Source of the DNA: Methanoregulaceae archaeon
Lineage (GTDB): Archaea > Halobacteriota > Methanomicrobia > Methanomicrobiales > Methanospirillaceae
Length of the DNA stretch: 9,657 nucleotides
NCBI GenBank assembly: GCA_028679325.1
Contig: JAJRBS010000195.1
Location: 1 to 9,657, forward strand
Reading direction: 5' to 3'
This document shows, piece after piece, positions 6,944-9,657 of this stretch; positions within the stretch are counted from its first letter, which is position 1; each line of letters opens with the position of its first letter. The notes under the pieces are model-generated. The model was not told the DNA's origin. It worked only from the letters and a program-made list of their open reading frames with translations, and made no database searches. Made by a program: the position numbers and the translations under genes.

Positions 6944-8543
6944 ACCCGGAGACCATTCGAAATTCAGGCTGATCGGGAGGAGCGTGCTCGCCTACCGGTT
7001 CATCGTACCCCATGACCGGACCTTGTATGTCGGCGAGATCGTGAAGGTGACCGATGAGGGAAAGGGGTGCTGTTTCTATGCCAAGGTTGCCGACCTTTAC
7101 CACGAGAGCAACTTCACGGACGAACGCTGGGACACCCGGCCTTTTTCCGAGCACTTTTACCGGCTGGGCGACGACGTCTTCATCGGGGTCGATGCCATCC
7201 CGCTCGGGTATGTCGATGCCGGCGGGGTCTTCCGGAAACCCCGGACCCTTCCCTCCAAGTTCTCCCCGGTGGACATCCCGGATTCGAAGGACCTGTCTTT
7301 CCTCACCCAGGTGATGGGCGACATCGAGGTCGGGCTGATGAAGAGCGGGCAGGACGTGATCCGGGATGTGAAGGTCCGGATCCACAGCGACGTCCTCCCC
7401 CAGCACATGGGGGTCTTCGCCACCACCGGGATGGGGAAGAGCAACTTCATGAAGGTCTTCTGTGCATCCTGCATGAAGGAGCGACAGTTCGGGCTCCTCA
7501 TGGTCGATCCCCACGGGGAGTACCTGCACGGGAAAGGGAAGTCACAGGATGGCCGGCAACTCCGGGGTTTGATCCACGTCGACAACGCCCGTGAAGGGCT
7601 CGCGGTCTTCACCAGCAGGCAAGAAGAGCAACGGAAGAGATATGGCGCTCACGCCCTCACCGTCGAGTATGATGACTTCCGGATAGGCGACCTCGCCCTC
7701 CTCTACGACCTCTCTTACCCCCAGAAGGACATCATCGAGGCCCTGGGCGATTATGCCGGCAGCGACGTGATCGGGTTCTTCGACCGGCTCGACCCCGAGG
7801 TTTTCACCCCGGACACCTACCGGGACATGCAGGGTAAGGACCGGGAGATGGCCCACCGCCTCCGTACCTCGAACCCCGGGCCGCTCCGCGTCATCAAGAG
7901 GCGGCTTGACAACCTGGTCAAAGGCAACCGGAAGTTCTTCCGCGACAGGGGATCCTCTCTCTCCGAGATCCTGAAGTACCTGCATCAGAACAAGGTGGTG
8001 CTGATCGATATCCCCCGCATGAGCGAACGGAGCGAACTCTTCATCCTCTCCATCATTACCCGGGTCATCCTCGAGAACCACAAGGAGAGCTCGGAGAAGT
8101 TCGGGATCGAGGATGAGGACGGCGAACCTCCCCGGGTCCTGATCACCATCGAGGAGGCGCAAAGGGTGCTCGGAACAGGTGGCTCGTCCACCCAGGTCTT
8201 CCGGGAGTGTGCCATGGAAGGACGGAAGTTCGGGGTTGGGCTCTGTGTCATCACCCAGCAGCCGAAGAACATCGACCCCCGGGTTCTGGCGCAGATAAAT
8301 ACGTTCGTGGTTATGGGACTTGGTGATAAGGGAGACCGGGACATGATCGCTGGTAGTGCCAAGCAGGACCTGACCCGCATGGACACCGAGATCCAGACGC
8401 TGGAGCGGGGTGAGGCGATCATCAGCTCGCTGCTGATACCTTTCCCGGTGAGCACGAAGATCCACCTGTTCGAGGATTACGTGAAGGTGCTGGAGGCGGG
8501 GAAGAAGAAGGATATCGGCGAGGGGTTGGAGAGGGGGTTTTGA
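6921..8543 (+). CDS. herA: Bipolar DNA translocase/helicase HerA
   Basis: FtsK/VirB4-type hexameric ATPase that drives DNA through or past NurA during end resection. It has 540 residues. An N-terminal beta-rich HAS-barrel region (about 1-130) is followed by Walker A TTGMGKSN (K173, S174), the LMVDPHGEY motif (D196, H198, E200), Walker B LITIEEAQR (E411, E412), and CVITQQPKNIDP followed by a basic stretch, where HerA proteins keep sensor and arginine-finger residues. The Walker B ends in EEAQ where HerA/VirB4 relatives usually have EEAH. Start: tandem ATGs at 6921 and 6924; 6921 is preferred because GGAGAT at 6901-6906 lies nearer to it, though the 14-nt spacing is long. The start lies inside nurA, so the two are probably coupled, which fits their known complex. 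It is the last member of the overlapping gene series. Confidence 0.95.
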   Translation: MMNLEDTEPGDHSKFRLIGRSVLAYRFIVPHDRTLYVGEIVKVTDEGKGCCFYAKVADLYHESNFTDERWDTRPFSEHFYRLGDDVFIGVDAIPLGYVDAGGVFRKPRTLPSKFSPVDIPDSKDLSFLTQVMGDIEVGLMKSGQDVIRDVKVRIHSDVLPQHMGVFATTGMGKSNFMKVFCASCMKERQFGLLMVDPHGEYLHGKGKSQDGRQLRGLIHVDNAREGLAVFTSRQEEQRKRYGAHALTVEYDDFRIGDLALLYDLSYPQKDIIEALGDYAGSDVIGFFDRLDPEVFTPDTYRDMQGKDREMAHRLRTSNPGPLRVIKRRLDNLVKGNRKFFRDRGSSLSEILKYLHQNKVVLIDIPRMSERSELFILSIITRVILENHKESSEKFGIEDEDGEPPRVLITIEEAQRVLGTGGSSTQVFRECAMEGRKFGVGLCVITQQPKNIDPRVLAQINTFVVMGLGDKGDRDMIAGSAKQDLTRMDTEIQTLERGEAIISSLLIPFPVSTKIHLFEDYVKVLEAGKKKDIGEGLERGF

Positions 8544-8544
8544 C

Positions 8545-8559
8545 AAGGGGAGGCCCCTT
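8545..8559 (+). repeat. Hairpin just after the herA stop
   Basis: AAGGGG-AGG-CCCCTT forms a 6-bp stem with a 3-nt loop starting 2 nt after the herA stop. No T-tract follows, so it is not a typical archaeal terminator. It could slow exonucleases or attenuate transcription into the downstream nuclease gene. This is a structural observation only. Confidence 0.4.
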
Positions 8560-8600
8560 CCGGCATCTCTCATCGAGCCAATTACTCCTGTGAAAATGAA

Positions 8601-9068
8601 ATGATGATTTCAGACCTGGTTATAATTATCACCGCCTTTCTCATTGGCCTCGTCCTGGCATATTTCTACTTCCGCCAACGGATCTCAGTCATAGAAGAGC
8701 GGGCGAGAAACGATCTCGAACGCTGGAAACTTGAATGCACAGATGATATCCGAAAGGACTCCGTCAATCGCTCCCGTTCGACATTGAAAGGAAAGATCTC
8801 CGAGCAGATGGCCCCGTTCCTCCCAGAGTTTCCTTTCTTACCAGCTGACGCACGGTTCATAGGGAATCCGATCGATTTCATTGTCTTTGACGGGTACACC
8901 AAAGCGAAGGATGACAAGGGCGATTCAGTCAGTGTCGTTCTCGTAGAAGTCAAGAAAGGCAAGGGAAAACTCACGCGAAATGAAAAACTCATCGAGAAAG
9001 CGGTTACTGAGGGACGGGTTTCCTGGCGGACGGTTACGATTGAAGACAAGGACTTGGGTACTCCCTGA
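8601..9068 (+). CDS. Membrane-anchored endonuclease related to archaeal Holliday junction resolvase (COG4741-like)
   Basis: 155 residues. Residues about 6-22 form one hydrophobic helix (VIIITAFLIGLVLAYFY), followed by RQR and a charged, probably helical stalk to about residue 70. The C-terminal domain has the PD-(D/E)XK pattern of Holliday junction resolvase-like nucleases: ARFIGNPIDFIVFDG (D92), then VVLVEVKKGKGKLT (E116, K118), then a conserved-looking NEKLIEKAV...GRVSW segment. This matches my knowledge of COG4741 (predicted endonuclease distantly related to archaeal Holliday junction resolvase). Positive charges after the helix suggest a cytoplasmic nuclease domain rather than a secreted one. 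Tandem ATGs at 8601/8604 lack a good SD. It lies 57 bp after herA on the same strand, so it may be a loose fifth operon member. Its codons end in A or T more often than those of herA. Substrate is unknown. Confidence 0.85.
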   Translation: MMISDLVIIITAFLIGLVLAYFYFRQRISVIEERARNDLERWKLECTDDIRKDSVNRSRSTLKGKISEQMAPFLPEFPFLPADARFIGNPIDFIVFDGYTKAKDDKGDSVSVVLVEVKKGKGKLTRNEKLIEKAVTEGRVSWRTVTIEDKDLGTP

Positions 9069-9114
9069 TGAAATAACGCGATAAAGCCAATTGTGGATTG
9101 CTACTATACAATAA

Positions 9115-9125
9115 CTCTCTCTTTT
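9115..9125 (+). terminator. Possible T-rich terminator after the nuclease gene
   Basis: CTCTCTCTTTT lies 47 nt after the nuclease stop, within a weak inverted repeat (AGCCAA/TTGGCT). Pyrimidine tracts ending in several T are compatible with archaeal termination, but the T-run is only four long. Confidence 0.3.
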
Positions 9126-9212
9126 GGCTCATAAGATTCCCGCTTGCGTTGGCCGGGATGAAGGTGCCGAAGTATACCCGTCCCAGCATTAAGGTGGAAA
9201 AAAGGAGCGATA

Positions 9213-9221
9213 TTCTTAATT
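9213..9221 (+). promoter_or_regulatory. Possible TATA-like box of the exported-protein gene
   Basis: TTCTTAATT is centred about 28 nt upstream of the ATG at 9245, behind a purine-rich AAAAAAGGAG stretch that could serve as BRE. No SD lies before the ATG, so a leaderless transcript starting at or just before it is plausible. Confidence 0.3.
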
Positions 9222-9244
9222 CTCCATCCTGATTCATCTCTAGT

Positions 9245-9657
9245 ATGCCACTCATCCATCCCCGCGTTATCTCTGCTATTATACTTGTACTTTTATTGAG
9301 CACCATCTGCGGGGTTGTATCTGCAGCACTTGCACCACGTGCTCTCAACCCAACTGCCCCCGTTGCCACGACAACCCCCCGGGCAGTTGTATGTACTGCC
9401 CCCTGTGAGTGCCTTATGGAATCAGAGGCACTCACCAAATGGGGTTCAGCCGGGTACCTGATATGCGCCGAGATACCCTGTGGCTATGTGACTTACCTGG
9501 GAACCGGTGATGTTACCAGCAGAAATAGTCAGAAATACTGCTACAAGCAGAAACTGCTGGAACCACAACCCGTCTCAAACACATTAAGAGTCACGACAGC
9601 AACGACGACCCTCTTACCTCTGGCGGTGGACACTAGGAAGACCCTTGCTGACTCTGA
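9245..9657 (+). CDS. Exported cysteine-rich protein, 3'-truncated by window edge
   Basis: The ATG at 9245 opens a frame that runs through the window end (137 codons visible, no stop). Residues 1-27 look like a secretion signal: basic start (H5, R7), hydrophobic core ISAIILVLLLSTI, and a likely cut after VSA (27) or ALA (30). A Thr/Pro/Ala-rich linker follows (31-48). Next comes a compact block with six cysteines (C50, C54, C56, C74, C79, C99) in the order C-x3-C-x-C-x17-C-x4-C-x19-C, then another Thr-rich stretch (TTATTT). This looks like an extracytoplasmic disulfide-bonded or metal-binding domain between O-glycosylatable linkers. There is no lipobox. I do not recognise a named family; the block may be repeated in the missing part. 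No SD precedes the ATG. It is separated from the repair cluster by an AT-richer gap and is probably functionally unrelated. Confidence 0.72.
   Translation, partial: MPLIHPRVISAIILVLLLSTICGVVSAALAPRALNPTAPVATTTPRAVVCTAPCECLMESEALTKWGSAGYLICAEIPCGYVTYLGTGDVTSRNSQKYCYKQKLLEPQPVSNTLRVTTATTTLLPLAVDTRKTLADS

Larger units (their letters stand above)
9069..9244 (+). other. Intergenic stretch, AT-richer, no confident gene
   Basis: This 176-bp gap holds a pyrimidine tract ending in TTTT (9115-9125), which may terminate the upstream transcript. It also has a long-range inverted repeat, AGCCAA (9085-9090) with TTGGCT (9124-9129), and a 24-codon ATG reading frame (9158-9232) that I cannot support as a gene. 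TTCTTAATT at 9213-9221 sits about 28 nt before the next ATG and could be its TATA box. Confidence 0.4.

Noticed and set aside
7542..8573. Long minus-strand open frame (343 codons) opposite herA
   Set aside because: It lies fully antisense to a gene with intact HerA motifs. GC-rich codon bias commonly opens such frames, and the translation has low-complexity, domain-free character.
9069..9244. tRNA, small RNA or mobile-element end in the 3' gap
   Set aside because: No cloverleaf arms, terminal inverted repeats or target duplications were seen. The only inverted repeat is short with a 33-nt loop.
9034..9438. Minus-strand open frame (134 codons) across the 3' gap
   Set aside because: It overlaps the ends of two better-supported genes on the plus strand, spans an AT-rich promoter-like gap, and has no recognisable domain or start signal.

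Overview
The window looks like a chromosomal segment of a GC-rich methanogenic archaeon, most likely of the order Methanomicrobiales. The main clue is a full-length Sep-tRNA:Cys-tRNA synthase, an enzyme of tRNA-dependent cysteine synthesis found in methanogens and a few relatives. Archaeal Mre11, Rad50, NurA and HerA, TATA-like boxes and GGAGGTGA-type ribosome binding sites agree. The order-level assignment is an inference from overall character, not from a marker gene.

Layout. Positions 1-492 (+) hold the C-terminal part of a class I glutamine amidotransferase cut by the window edge. It converges on an overlapping two-gene unit on the minus strand: a 60-residue helical protein (1972-1790), then pscS/SepCysS (1793-612), ending at a T-tract terminator. 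A divergent promoter region of about 115 bp (1973-2086) separates this unit from a tightly packed plus-strand operon, mre11 (2087-3226), rad50 (3216-5936), nurA (5933-6943) and herA (6921-8543), in which every gene overlaps the next. After a 57-bp gap with a small hairpin comes a membrane-anchored PD-(D/E)XK nuclease resembling archaeal Holliday junction resolvases (8601-9068). A 176-bp AT-richer gap follows, then the start of an exported cysteine-rich protein (9245 to the window end).

How the genes work together. Mre11-Rad50 recognises and opens DNA ends. HerA (hexameric translocase) with NurA (5'-3' nuclease) then resects them to give the 3' single strand used by RadA. The overlaps suggest translational coupling and fixed stoichiometry. 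The extra nuclease downstream may be a fifth member of this repair cluster, although its membrane anchor, gap and base composition leave that open. On the other strand, the 60-residue protein is coupled to SepCysS and may be a partner in the Sep-tRNA to Cys-tRNA channelling complex, by analogy with SepCysE.

No tRNA, rRNA, CRISPR array, insertion sequence or phage gene was seen. The most interesting points are the small SepCysS-coupled protein and the anchored nuclease beside the end-resection operon.
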